From positions 6,687,160-6,751,159 of the forward strand of contig NC_064552.1 of NCBI RefSeq assembly GCF_023856365.1: DNA of 64,000 nt. Direction: 5' to 3'. The stretch is from Brienomyrus brachyistius (taxonomy: Eukaryota > Chordata > Actinopteri > Osteoglossiformes > Mormyridae). Position 1 is the first letter of the stretch, and every line of letters begins with the position of its first letter. Below are positions 48,401-63,000 of the stretch, in pieces. A program made the position numbers and the translations under genes. Below the pieces are notes generated by a model that was not told the origin of the DNA, searched no databases, and saw nothing but the letters and a program-made list of their open reading frames with translations.

Positions 48401-51400
48401 GAAACAAATAGGTACCTTTCCAGGAATTCATTAACATTTTAATGGTATACAGTCATAGAAAGCATGGCCAAGAATAATAATAGCAGCATTGTTCAATATT
48501 GTTATCAGCATTTGTTTTGCCAAATACAACTGAGTCCAATTTAATCAAGTTCACACGCATCCCACATTGACAGCTAAGAATGTTCTGGTTGTCAAACTTA
48601 TAATACAAATATATAGCATTTTGATATTATTTTCGTAATAATGGTAGCAATTTAGTAATCCTATAATGCTATTTTCATTTCAATTGTATTAGAATAAAGT
48701 TATTTCAATTTAAAGTCATAAAACGTTACATGTGATTGATGAAGAAATGTGACACGGCTTAAGCAGAAAATATGACTATATTATTCATCATAATCATACA
48801 CAAAACTCCTTTATTGAAAGAATTGTTATTGATATAGCTATTTGAATCATTGTTATTGATGTTAAATGTTACATTCCAACAGAAACATTTTTCACATAAT
48901 AATTATATTTTGATAAAAATGAATCCAAAGCAAACGGTTTTGAAAAACAAAAAAATGAAGTGGCTGATTTTTTTGATGAATAAATAATGAAAGATGAAAA
49001 ACTGTATGAGTGTTATGACACATACACAAGCTGCCATTTATCTAGCATTAGGACTTTGAGGACTCGATGAAGGTTAGATATGTCTCAGTATGTAAAACAA
49101 TACAACTATGGAAGAGTAACTTTTTCACCACGGTGTATTTACATCTCTCTGTACATGGCTAATAAAAAAATATATATATTGCACATCTTTATGCGCAAAT
49201 ATGCAGCTTACAGTAAAGTAACTGAAATTATTAACTATATCATGGAAGCACAATTAACAACTTGATGAATTTCCCTTGTCTGCAACTTAAGTATTTACTT
49301 AATTAGAACACTTTATAAACAGGGAGAGCACTAGTCCCACAGTCCCTGAGTTTTTGTTGCACCAGATAAAGTTATTTTTTTTCATTCTAAGTGTTCTTGA
49401 TTTGATTGTCTGCCCTGGCATTTTCACTCTCTTAACCTTTCTGTGTCACATGTATCAGTTTGCCTACTCAATCGAAGCAATCCTACATGAACCCATGTGT
49501 TCTGTTATACCGCATAGATACAGTATTCTGTTCTGTAATGAACGTACCACTATCATAATAGCATAGATTGCATAGGAGATGGGATGACGAAAAAATGTAA
49601 GTGTACTGCATTTCTCAGCACACAAATACATGTTTCCCCTTGAAAAAAAGCTGAACATGCATGTGGCATTGAATGTGTTACTGAGACTTTTTGTCGTTGT
49701 GCTGTTATTTAGGTAATCAGCGAGCGTGATGTTCTGGGAACACAGTTGGTGCGTCGCAATGACGAACTGGCGCTTTTGTATGAGAAGATTAAGATTCAAC
49801 AGTCCATGCTGAACAAGGGGGAGAACCAGTACAATCAAAGGATTGAAGACATCAGACTATTAAAGATGGAGATTAAGAAACTGAGACGAGAGAAAGGCAT
49901 CTTAGCCAAAACTGTGGCCAATGTCGATGATCTCAGGTATTGACTTTTCTTGGATTTACTGTACAAACAGGCTTTAATCTATTGACAATGTATCTGTCAT
50001 ACCCTTTGTACATTGAGTGGCCAGTCTCTTCAGTAAAGTTGCTTGTTTATGTAAACAGCATGCTTCTCCATACAGTGAATGTTAGGGCTGCAAATAAATG
50101 CACACACCAGACAGGCAGAGTCAGGAGGTTCCCTTGCTGTTCAGCTAAGCATTCGAATGGATAAGACAGTAGACCTGAAAGACTTTGAATGTGCTGGTGC
50201 CCTATGTCTCAGAAACAGCCACCCTCGTGGGATTTTCGCACATTATAGTGTCTAGAGTTTAGAGAGATGGTGCGATGAACGTAAAAAAACATCCAGTCAA
50301 TGGCAGTTCTGCAGCCAAAAACACCTTCTTAATAACAGGGGTCAGAGGAAAATGGGCAGACTCATTAACGCTAACGAGATAGCCACAAGTGCAGAAATAA
50401 AATCTCTGTACAAAAGTGGTGAGCAGAAAGGCTTCTCTGAAAATAGGACTCCTCTACCACTGATGCGAATGTGTGTCCTATGTGGTACGTCCTAGCACTA
50501 CCTAATAAAGTGGTCAATGAGTGGCTTTGCCCAAAAGACAATGCAAATGACCGCTTAGTAAAGGTTAATGTAATAGTGATTTGTAATTCAGATTTTATTT
50601 TACTCTCACATCAACTAATTGAATAGTTCATTAAAGTATAACCCTGCAACAATCTCCATCCATACACCCCGAGTTCTTATGTTGTGCTGAGAAATTTAGT
50701 CAAGGTTAGAGCCTCAAGGCAGATTTGGAACTTGACCTTTCGGAAGTAATTCCTGTTTCGTAATCATCATGCTGTGAGCTGCTTGTATTTTTAATTTGCT
50801 GTTTTGTTAATTGTGAGGTTGGTAAATAGCCCGGTGTAACTATGTAGTGCAGTGGCTTAGCAGGATGCTAGGTTATCTACAAACAGTGCATTCAGAAAAT
50901 ATTTCCACCCCTTCACTTTTTTCACGGTTCGTTATGTTATGCAAAAAAATTCTAAAATCCTGTTTTTTGCTCTGTCATTATGAAGTACTGAGTAATGAGG
51001 GAAGGGGGATGAATTTAAAGGATTTTAGAATTAGGATGCAACATAAAATTTGGAAGAAGTGAAGGGGGTCTAAATATATTCTGAATGCACTGTATGATTA
51101 GGATATATAGGCATTTTTATTTTTAAATAGACAATTTCGGACAGTAAATGACTAATCGTTTCCAAAAAAAGGTCAATTATGGCTATTGTGGTCAATGTTA
51201 TAGCATTTATTTCTACTCAGTAAGATGAAATCATCCATCATCCAACTGCTTATCAAGTAAAGGGTCACAGGGTTAGCCTAAGCCCGATCCCAGGCAGCAG
51301 AGGGCTCCAAGCCAGGGTAGGCTATAGTTAGGATGGCAGTTCATGAAAACCATCTTATGCTGATGCAAAATTTTTACTGTCCACTTCAGGTTTCAGTTAC

Positions 51401-54400
51401 TCCCAAGTGACTCTTTTTTCATGTATTTGTCTTGGTCATTCACCAATGCCACAGCTGTAGGGGTTTTGTTCGCTAGCTAAACAGCAATCTGTTGTGGTTG
51501 GCAATGCAGTAAACAATGGAATCATCCGTCTCGCTCATTAAGATACATGGAAAACTAGCATAGGGATTAAAACTAATGTGAGATCATAACCTGCTATAAA
51601 TCTTCGTTCAATCCCCAAAAAGTGACAGAAGAAAACATTAACTGCGAAACAACGAAGGCTTTTTGGTGGCCCACAGGGAGCATTATTAGGAAGCCGTTAC
51701 ATTGCGGGTGGGCTGAGTCTAACCTTTGCAGTTTTGGAGAAATAGACGGTTTTGGAGATTTGAGCATTGATGTGTCAGCAAGAGGATTTCTTAATCTCAA
51801 AATAGTGTTAACATAAGAAAGCCAGTTAGATTTTTTCACAGATAAAAGCCACACAACATCTATGGTTCATTCAATGGCCATAACCACTTATCCAGGGTAG
51901 GAAGCCGGGAGCCTTTTCCTGGAAGCACAGGACACATCCTGAATGGGATGGCAGTCCATGGCAGGAAAAACACACTATGGGCAATTTAGAGACACCAGTA
52001 CACCTAAACCACGTCATTGGACTGTGGGCGGAAACTAGTAAACACATGAGGCAAGAGAAAACATTACCACCCACTGCTCTGCCAGCTGAAGCACAAGAAC
52101 AAATGAATAAACACAACATGAATACTAGCGAGTATCTGATTTGTGTCACTGCTACCTTAAAATGTGAACTAATCTGCCCTGTGAAATGTGCAGTCATGAC
52201 ATGCTAATAAATTGCTTGCATTGTCAGATGAGCTCCTGCATGATACACATTTTGTTGCTTAATTTTGTTCTCTCAGCTCTAACTACACTCTAAAGAGACC
52301 TCTCACTCCATCCAAACTGTGCATTTTACAGAATCCTTCACCGCAATATACATACAGCATGTCAGTTATAGGAACAATGGCACTGAACTGACGATAGAAA
52401 TGTTACTTTATGGCGATAATAGTTCTAATATGCATTTTGATACATTATTATTGTCTGCCCATTGTTGTCTGTTCAAATACACATTAAATTAAGCATATTG
52501 GAAAACGATTTTTAAACACAATACACATTGTCAAGTAAGCCCATTGTAACTCAGTTCTTTGCTTTCCACAATGGCTGTTAAATATCACAATTACTTATTT
52601 TTGTGTGACATTTATTCTGTGATACAGTCTCAATTCTATCAAATTAAGTGCAATAATGTTATCCAGGGTGTACAATATAAGAGGATTTTTGTAAAAGGTA
52701 TGAATGATATGAATATGGAAAAAGCAGGATGATTCTGGCTTGACAAATTTAATGAACAGGCCTTTCCGTGTCAGAGTACTTGAAAGTCATCCATGAAAGG
52801 CAGATTGCCTTTGCAAATTGTACCATTGATCATGTGTAACATATATGTTACATGTGATATGACTCATATAAACAATATTACCAATGAACTGGATCGCATT
52901 CATTGGAAATTCTTTCCAAACCATACATTCCTAATTGCACCTACTTTTTCCTGCTTGTTATCTTCTGAATGAAGTCACTTCTGTTTAAATGCAGTAATAT
53001 GTTTTGAATTTATTCTTCAGATACTCCGATATTTGGATACGTGAAGCTTCCATAATTTGCCATATGCTATTCAGAGTTACTGGCTCATTAGGTACCAACA
53101 CAGTTACGTTTTCCCTGAATAGCAAGGCTGAAATGATTCGTACATCCAGATGGATTCTTGCTAGTCATTCTGTTTATGTATTACCATGGTCAGAATTCAT
53201 TTCCTAATTACCATATTATTTAACTTCCTTCTGATGTGCATGACTTTATCATCCCACCATGTGGTATCTCATACTTCCTCCCACATGTAGCTTTGTATTA
53301 CAACCATTATTTGACTGGTTTACATTTGCAGCAGTTTTGGGGAAAATCATTTTAGTGTCTTGGTAACAGCCTACAAGTCATTTCTCCGCCCCCAATTTAA
53401 TTTGATTATTTATGCATTTGTTTATGTATTAAGTTTGCATGAGTAATGTAGTTCATGACTTTTCAGCATATATAAACACATTAATTTGGTTTTCCAAGGA
53501 GGGGTGACTTTGAGAGTGTATACAACGCATGTCCCCATCAATGAAAAAGGATGTACACCGAAAAAGACTGATTCCTACACTCTCAAAGGTGTTGATTAAA
53601 CTTTAAGGCATGGATATCAGTCCTGCCGTCATGTATTAATCAATGCTTTCCTGCACTTTCCTCGCTGTCACATTTCCATGAATGCATGCAGTAGAACAGA
53701 TCAGATCAAGAGGAGCAGACAAACAGAAGAAAATGAGAAACACAAAAAAAGAATTGTCTTACTTCTGGGCTTTGTTTTTTCACTTTGGATATTAGAATGT
53801 ATTATTAATAGACTAACAGTCCTAAATGTAATTGATTTATAGACAGACACACACACACTTATAATTAAAAATAAAGTGAACAAATTTCAATAATTGTATT
53901 TCCCCTCATATTATCCATAACATAAAATTAGTAAAGTAGGTAAACAGTGCTTGGGTAGCTGTGGAGCTTAGTTGCTATGGTGACTAACGGTCAACTTCAG
54001 CCCGAGAAGTGTCTTAATTAATGAAATTCAGCTGATTTCCCTGATAGGGTTATGTAGGGCTCGCTGGTGGAATTCACAACAGAGTACTGTGTAGTGTTAA
54101 GTAATTGCTTCATGTCACAGATGAACAGTGTACATCTTCCGTGTGCTTGTTTGTGGTATTCTTTAGCATTAACTTTTTGAACTATATTTCAGTCTCTTAC
54201 TCTTTCTTTTTTCAGTATTCTTAAAAAGGATAGTGTCTGTCTTTTATCTTTTTTGTTTCTTTTATGTATCTAAATAAGTAGTAATAATGATATAGTATCC
54301 ACAGTAAGCGGGCTTCTCTGTACTGGCTCGTACATTGTTGAAGCCACCATGTGGCATCCTACAGCCTCATGTAAATGCACTGCGAGGCCTCTGACCGATT

Positions 54401-57047
54401 CCTCGGTTTTCGTGGCTAAAGTTATTATTTTTTGATGGAAGATGTGCACAGCAGCCCCTTTGCTTTGAATATTATTTTTCTAGTCACACAGTTGACATTT
54501 TTACTGTAGTCTTCCACTGCACTTGCTGCAAGACTGAATACAATGGCTTATACTATTAAGAAAATTATTGTTTAATTTTTTTTTTTATACATAGCGCTGT
54601 AATATTAGTTATTAGTTCACTGGTCAACATATCATGTATCCATCCATCCATCCATTTTCCAAACCGCTTATCCTACTGGGTCGCGGGGGGTCCGGAGCCT
54701 ATCCCGGAAGCAATGGGCATGAGGCAGGGAACAACCCAGGATGGGGGACCAGCCCATCGCAGGGCACACTCACAGACCAATCACTCACACATGCACACCT
54801 ATGGGCAATTTAGCAACTCCAATTAGCCAAAGACCTCCACTAATTGAAATTTTAATTTAACTGATATTGTAGCCTATTCTAAAGTGACATATACAGATGC
54901 TCCTCTACTTACGAATGAGATACATTCCAGACGGCCGTCCGTAACTTGAAATGTTTGCAAGTCGTTATTCAGGATCATTTTAAGGGTATACAGTAGGTAA
55001 GTACAAAGAACCAGGATGCTGGGAGTACGCATGCTACTCTGCTGCGCGGCGGGAGTGGGGGCCAGAAGTCGTACTAGGTGGAAATGGCACGCATAAAAAA
55101 ATTATTCATGTTGCAGACAGGAAACGGGGGCCCAAGGAACACGATTTGGACTCACAGTCCTCTTCGTTCATACAGTATGTCTGAAAGTTCGTAAGTTGAA
55201 ATTTTGTAAGCAGTGGAGCATCTGTATATTATGTTTGACACACTTTTAAAATAAGTGTAGATTATACATAAAGATACATAAATGCATCAATATATATGCA
55301 TTAGACCCATCTACTCAGTTGTTAAGCTCCGTTGAATTTCTAACTTGTTGTACATTGTGAGACATTTTCAGATAAATGAGTTTGTGTGCTTCGGGCTAGT
55401 TCTGAAAGGCATTCTACTGTGTGCTTTTCTCTGTGCTGCCAAGTCACGTGTATGAACAGGACAGCAGATGGAGCTTTCAAGTTGTTAATTTTAAAACCGA
55501 ATCACAAAATATCAGGTCAAAGGCAACTTCAAGAGCCATTTGCTTTAATAGGCTATATTAATAACTTAAAACTTATTAATAACTTAAAATATTACTAAAA
55601 TATATGATAAATGTGGTGCTGTCCTAGGCAATATATTTATACTATTTTCATGCTTGATACAGACTGACATAACATCTCCTGGCCCTCTAATGCGCCAAAA
55701 GCTCTTTATCGATACATTTTATTTATTTATTTATTTATTTATTTATTTTATGAAACAGACGAGAAGTGTACCACATGCAGAGGGAACTCCTCAAAGAGCG
55801 AACGAGATGCAGAGCTTTGGAGGAGGAACTTGAAAATCCTATGAATATACATCGCTGGAGAAAGTTGGAGGTAGAGATTGGACGGTGCCCACGTTATCTG
55901 CGGTACCTTTCCATAACTTGATATAAGAAGCACTGCAAGTTATATGTATGTAAAATGGCTCTGACTTTAGTTTTTTATTTTCCTCACATCTTTGCATTTC
56001 TTATGGTTTCAGTAAGTGTGCGTCTCTCTGGAAAGTCTTTGCTTGTCACAGCCTTAGTTAGAGAAGCCGGGGATCAGAAGCTTGCATTTCTCTCCCAGGA
56101 TAATATTAACACCTTAAAATGACTTTTCTCAGGCCAGTGACCCGAACACCTATGAGCTGATCCAGAAGATTCACTCCTTACAGAAGCGTCTGATAACAAA
56201 GAGTGAAGAAGTGGTTGAAAAAGAGCTTTTATTACAGGTAAACACTGCAGTGTGAGATTAATCTGTCCCAACCTATTGGTGGTCTAAGTCCACTCACCAA
56301 CTGGATCAACAGTAAACTCTTCGGGGTCAGACCACTGTGGAATCCAGGGGGTAGGGGACCTGGACAGCAGAATTTATCTTCCTTTTTGGAAGGTTCACTG
56401 TATAGACCTCGACTGTCTTTTTAACTGCATTTGCATTTAAATTCATGGAATATATGCTATTGAAAGGCTTACGGTTGGCAAAATAATCCATAACCTGACA
56501 TAAAAAATGACAGCTGCTTGATATCATAGCAAAGAAAATATAGTCTTTATTGCTGACTGACAAAAATAATTCACACTTTTTAAAATGCATTCAAATGAAC
56601 TAACATTTTGCCCATATATTTTGTTATTTAGACAAAATCCTGTGATATTATAATTAATATGAAGAGCAAAAATCCCCTGTATGTACTCAGATGTTATACT
56701 ATAAAGTAATATAAAACAATGTGTTTGAAAATGAAATGAAATAATGAAATATGGGAATTCTGACAGGCAGTTCTGTAATGAATACAAAAACGTGTTTATA
56801 TGCTTGTCTTGTTTTTTAAAATATGAGGTGGGTGTCCATTGATCAGTCTCTGTGTGTTTTATGGCTAATTTGACTATCTTTGGTTGGTGAAAAATTATGT
56901 AATTGTATATGAGAAATCTACAGTTGATATGGCTTTTTGTATCATACGTGTATTATATAAGAAAATTGTAGAAAACGTAGAAAAAAAATTGTGGAAAATA
57001 ATTGTAGAAATTGTATATACTATATATGCATATGTATATGTGTGTGT

Positions 57048-57087
<40 letters not shown>

Positions 57088-60000
57088 CTTTCTTTTTCAT
57101 GGACCCTGTGTTGGATATAGTTGTGACCTGAATGATTATGTATTATTGTAGAATGTGTCAACAATGTGGATGGATGGAAGCAGTGTGAGTTACACTTTTA
57201 TGCCTAAAGACCCAGTTCGGGAAGGTCATGGTTATATGAGTCTATTACTTACTGTATATGGGCTGCAGATATTTTAAACACTCACGTACCGATATTTAGC
57301 TTCATGGTCTGCCTTGTCAAAACCTCAGTTATTTCTGAGAATGACCGTGTAGGTGAATGTATAATTGTGTTTACTAACGCGATCCGCTAATTTCAATGAT
57401 TATTCGTGTGGAGGCTCGGCTAATTGGGTCCAAGGGTTTTAAGGGAGATGACAGTATTCACAGCAGTTGGAAGTAAAAGCTGTAGCCAGTGGTCACATTT
57501 CCAGGTGACATATTTTGAGCAATCTATGAGTTTTCATTGCGGTGTTTTCCTCAAGATATTGGCATTTTCTGCACCGATAGTGTCTTAGCAGAGGTTGTTA
57601 TTAAGGAGGGTAATTGTCTACCGAAGCCCACAATGGATGAGTCATTGCTGCAGTGTGAACAATGTTTTTCTCCCCACCTCGGATTAAATATCTCTGATTT
57701 GAACTACCTCAGCACATCATAATCCTGTAATGTGGGATGCGTGTTTTCGCCCCATGTAGATTAGAATGCTGAGAGAAAATGCAATTAATAGGGAAAGCAG
57801 TAAAACGGTGAGAATTTATAGCCAGCATCATTTAAATATTTCATTTAAATTGTACAGTAATTGCAGTTCAGGCGTATCCTGCTAGTATTCCACAACTATT
57901 ACAGTTAATCAAAACAGGTTCATTTGAAACAATTTCTTAATCATAGTTTTGTCTGCTGGTAGTATGTGAATTTTATGTGATTTACATAATGGATATATGT
58001 CATGCAGTATTTATATTCCAAAATTTATTTTAAAGTTGATTGTACGTCTATACAGCAAGATTTATAGATTTATAAGGCTTTTATTTTATAGTTGAACGTT
58101 TGAATGTTCTTATAAAAGCCTGCAGTATTTATGTAATTATAGCCTGCATGATAAAAAGAAACTCCAGCTTAGAATTTGTTTCATTTGTAAGTTTTATATA
58201 ACAGGGCTCGTGATGTCATGTGATGTTTGCAGATGCCACTACCCCCATGAGGAAAAAAATGACAGCAACCATCCCCTTTGATAATATACCACCCCCTCGT
58301 GTAATTGTCAGTCATGTAGAGGTAAATCTACCAGCTGTATCAGGGGTACTCACACTCAACTCCAGTCCAAAACACAATTTAATCGGGATCTGATCGATCT
58401 CCCTGCCCCAGCAAATTTTATCATGCCCCCTCCCCCCCCAAAGCTAGCCACCTTGAAATATTTTTACAACTCAACCACTGTATATAACACTTAAACTGCC
58501 TGCTCCAGTAAAACAGTAACATGAAAGATGCTCAGCACGTAGCTGGTTTGAACGTTTTGTTAGAGAGATAAAAATACTAAGACAATGCTCTTTGGCTGTT
58601 TTAAGGACGGGTTTTTATGGATTTAGTTACAATATGTGAAACACGTTGCAAAATAATTCATTGACTAAAAACAAGTTTGGGATCAGTTCCCAGTGGTAAA
58701 TCCAATCTGACTATTATGCATCGCTTGGTCATCGGTGTCCGGATGAAAAACCTTTAGAAGTTTGCACATGGGCTTCCTGCGCATTCTTTCAAGGTGTGAC
58801 AAAAGTGAGTTTTGAACTGTACTGAGCCAACAAAGCTGAAGCTGTGCGAAGCTGGTGGCAAGGGAAATAACTGTAAGTTTAAATAGATGGTTCTCGGTGT
58901 TAACAACTGGCAAGCAGCAGCATTACTTTAAGAGGTAACATATTCATTCACTGTCCCGTCTTATTGTTGCTACAAGAATGCAAGCTACTGTATAGAGTAA
59001 ACAAGCTTTCAGATGGTGATAGTTCATTATAATTGATGGAGACAGCTTGAGACTTTTAGGGTGAATGTAATTGTCATTATAATTTTATGGGTGCAATTGT
59101 GGCTAGAACTGTTGCATCTCCTCTACATGTATGTGCATATATTTCCATGTTCTCCCTGTGTTGCACTGGTTTCCTACAGATACCACTGCAATCCAAAGAC
59201 ATGCCGTTAAACTAATTGCACATAGTTTAGCCACCTAGTTTGTGTATGTGAATCGCATCTGCGTTGTGCCCCATGCTGTCTGGGATAAGCTGCAGGCCCC
59301 TCTGTGACCCTGACCAGGATTAACGATTAGCACAAAAATGCTTTTATTAGGGTGGCTTGGTGGTGCAGTGGTTAGCACTGTTGCCTCACACCTCTGGGAT
59401 CTGGGTCCAAGTCTCCGCCTGGGTTACATGTGGGCAGTTCTCCCCATGTTGTCGTGGGGTTTCTTCCAGGTATTCCAGTTTCCCCCCTAAAGACATGTTG
59501 AGGCTAACTGGAGTTACTAATTTGCCTCTAGGAGTGCATGTGTGAGTGACTGGGATGGGTTGGCCCCCTGTCTCGTGCCCATAGGCTCTGGACTCCCTGT
59601 GACCCAGAAGAAGAAGTGGTTTGGAAAATGGGCGTTTGTATTATGACTATTATGGTGTATCGGTTGCTGTTATTTCAGTGGCTGTTTGGTGTTTACATTG
59701 CCAATTCTACAGATTTATTGTAAATGTCTGAGAATCGCCAAAGTCTTTTCGTAATTGGAGTTCTTCATGTTTTTGGAGCGGAACTATTTTTGGTTAATAG
59801 GAATGTGGTATTAGTATTAAGAGCAAACCTGCTTTTTCTTGTATCGTTCGCACATTTGCAGTCCTAGAAGTGCAAAGTATATTCAGAGATGGCTGTAAGA
59901 TGTCTTATGTTCAGTTGAAGTTTTGAAGCTGTACCATTTGTTTTGCCAAAAATAATGCAACAGGTAGTATAGTTATACGCAGCAAGGAAGAACGTTCACT

Positions 60001-63000
60001 TGGGAAGCCATTTTCCCGTCACGTTTTCTGTTGAAGTTTTTGAGTATTTCTCCACTCACTCAACCCAGTCATTCCTCAAATGATTTAAAAAAAAATATAT
60101 TAATATTAACCTGATGAAAGTTATATTTTTATAAGGATGGTTTGTCATATTCTTTGTTAACATTCAAGTTACACAAAGCCAGAAGAAATTTTTTTTTTTT
60201 TTCTTCAGCATTGAAATGGTGACTTGCTTTATTCTAACATGTAAGAATCTTCACCAATCTGGTTCAAACTGGCTAGGGAATGATGGATTAAGTCACAGTA
60301 TAGGTTTAAAACTCTGCCTATCCCCGATGGAGCAGTTTACCTCTTGCTGAACCTGCCAGTTGAGCACTATAGCTCTAACACTACTCTGTCATAAATCATT
60401 ATATATCTCGCTGTTTCTTTCCTGCATTTATTAGCTATGTATAGAGAGCTTATGAGAATTAGTAACCTAAATACTGAACAAACATATGTGGCCACTGGAA
60501 CAGAAAATTTTGCGGATTACAATTTTATGAAATTCTGTCTGCTTTTGTTACCAATATTCTATTAAATCAAGTTTAAGTATAGGGATGAGCGAGAATACGT
60601 TAAAACCTTATTGCATTTCAATGAACAAGACCTGATCAACGATGATCCCTTGCTCGATTAATGATATTCCGCAGCAAATGATGGTTGTAGGTGTTAAACT
60701 GCAGGTCCACTATGTGGCTGTGGCTTGCACATCAATAATTTTTTCTGCACCCACTTCATTAGTCACGCTTTCACGTCCTTGTTTTTCAATCTTCCTTTTC
60801 TTTTCAGTGAGAGATGGTATTTTCAATAATAGATGAAAGTAGAAGAAACGTTCACTTTGGTCACTTGTACACCGGTGTTACCTTCCCTTTGTAGGAGAAG
60901 GAGACGCTGTATGTGGAGCTGAAACACATCCTGGCCAGGCGGCCTGGTCCAGAGGCTGCAGAGCAACTTCAGATCTACCAGCAGACACTAAGGGAGAAGA
61001 CCAAGCAGCTCAAGGTTCTGGCTGATTCTGTCTCGCATGCGTCTTTACTTCAGTGAATTCGGTTCAGTTATAGCAGTTAAGAATAGACGTAAGAGCCACG
61101 GCAGTTTTCTGGAGCTTTCTACCTCGAGGGCCTGCTGCCTACTGAGGGTCTCACAGGCCCATAAATCATTACTCCTTTCAGATTAGTTACAGGAGTTGAA
61201 TGGGCTCCCTTAAATGAATAATTAGTCAGCCCTCTTAAATAAGAGCTCAACCCCAATCTAATGTGGCGAAGTTACTGGCATTGAGGGTTTGGGGTGGAAC
61301 CCAGGCAATGAATTTTGTCCGCTTTCGAATATAATTCATATGCCATTAAAGTTGAAATCGGGGGGAAAAATTAAATAGTTATGAGTAAGGTGTACAGAGC
61401 CTGAGGTAACCTTGATATATTCAGGACAAAGAATGTTGCCCCTTTAAAATTATTTTTAATATACTGCAGAATGTGTTATTTTTTTGAATATCTGCAGCAT
61501 GCAGCAAATAACATTCTGACTATGATACATAAGGATTGCTAGTGCATAGAAGTTAAATTAATTTAGTGATAATTTATTGCTGGGCTTAATTATTTGTATA
61601 CCTCAGGCACGACTGGCGAGTTTAACTAAACAAAGAAACACTAAAGTAATAATGATATACAATATATATCATCTTAATCAGAAAAATGAATAGTTTCACA
61701 GAAAATGGCTTTGCTGAGTATGTAACAAAGGTCTATTCCTACTTCGTCATTAGAGATTTAAAATATTTAAATATGGACAATTTTGTGTTTTGGATGAAAT
61801 TTTGTAGGTATAGCAAATCTTTTAATGCATTTCCCATTCTGCTTATATAACAGAAGGTTGTAGTTCTCAAATAACAATAAAACTGAAATTGAGTGCCTTA
61901 AGTTCCATCCCTCAATCCATCCATCCATCCATCCATCCATCCTTTTTCTATAACCACTTTTCCTATGCATGGTTGTGGGGGTCTGGAGCCTGTCTTGAAA
62001 ACTTGCGGTGCAAGGCGAGGAATAACCCAGGATGGTGCACCAACCTATCACAGTTTCTTACATGATATATATCTAAAAAAAGACCTTACAATTACAAATA
62101 AAGGAGTTTCATTACAGTTCACAGTTCAGTCAGGCATAAATTAGAGTCTGTGTTGTTCACTTCGATTTAGATTAGATTTTGCTCCTATTTAATATTAATG
62201 TTCATATAAATGGTAATGATTTGAGAATTCGGTCATATGAGCATAATGCAGAAGGATTTCCAGGTTGCAAATGCTATGTTTCTTAATTTCCACGGTTCCA
62301 CGTAACAGTTCTACACTCACCCTGAAAGGACACACAGCCTATTTTCTGTCCAGTGGTGTGTAAAGACTGATTTTTGAGTTCCTAAGCAAATCAGTCAACA
62401 TCTTTGAAGCATTTGGCAAACCAAACAGACACACTGAAAAGTAAAACAAGTGTAAGACATATAGGTACCCTGTAAAAAAAGATACCAAGATAAAATCAAA
62501 CATTACCTGTGAAATATGCTTGTGCTACATACTGGCAGTCCCCAGGCTACAAATGAGATCTAAGTCTGTCTTTAAGTCAAATTTGTTGGAAAGTTGAAAA
62601 ATAATAATACTCCTAGAGCCCCCCCACCCCACCCCACCACCACCACCACCAGCACCACCACCACCAGCACCACCACCACAACCACCACAATTCAAGGGCC
62701 CTTGGCAGCCAAACGCCCTCCCTATAGGGTCAGGGGCCCTTGTAGGCAGAGGATCAAAGAATGTAGACCCTCTAAAATAGACAAACGAAAATACATTGTT
62801 GATAAGCATTGCAAATTGTTTTGGGCTAGAGGCCCCACGGGCCCCCTGCACCCCAAGGGCCCCTGGGCAGCGGCCCCGCTGGCCCAGTCCGTAATCCGTC
62901 CCTGTACATATCATGTTTGACATTGTTTTTCTCTAAAATTTAGAAGCTAGATACATTTAAATTAGCTTTGAAATGAAAAATACGTTTGGTAACTTTTGGC

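Larger units (their letters stand above)
49937..55758 (+). other. cfap58: CFAP58 intron 13 (5.8 kb), repeat-rich
   Basis: A GT-AG intron holding family A copy 4 (50096-50524), a Tc1-like MITE (50884-51092), two SINE remnants (51231-51330, 51866-52090), a small foldback (53508-53588), a reversed SINE (54638-54828), a Tigger-like MITE (54894-55224) and a TTTA tract just before the acceptor. 52100-53500 and 53590-54630 are AT-rich with nothing recognised. Confidence 0.7.
56238..60894 (+). other. cfap58: CFAP58 intron 15 (4.7 kb)
   Basis: A GT-AG intron ending in ccttccctttgtag. It holds a CA microsatellite (57051-57085), a dispersed repeat (58240-58500) and two SINE copies (59090-59330 and 59350-59632). 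57100-58230 and 59640-60890 are unique AT-rich sequence with nothing recognised. Confidence 0.65.

Noticed and set aside
53508..53588. microRNA hairpin
   Set aside because: The arms pair over only 13 bases and the loop is 55 bases, unlike a microRNA precursor.
62525..62923. 132-codon Gly-rich and 108-codon Thr-rich open frames
   Set aside because: Both are read-through of the CCA triplet tract and adjoining repeat inside CFAP58 intron 16.
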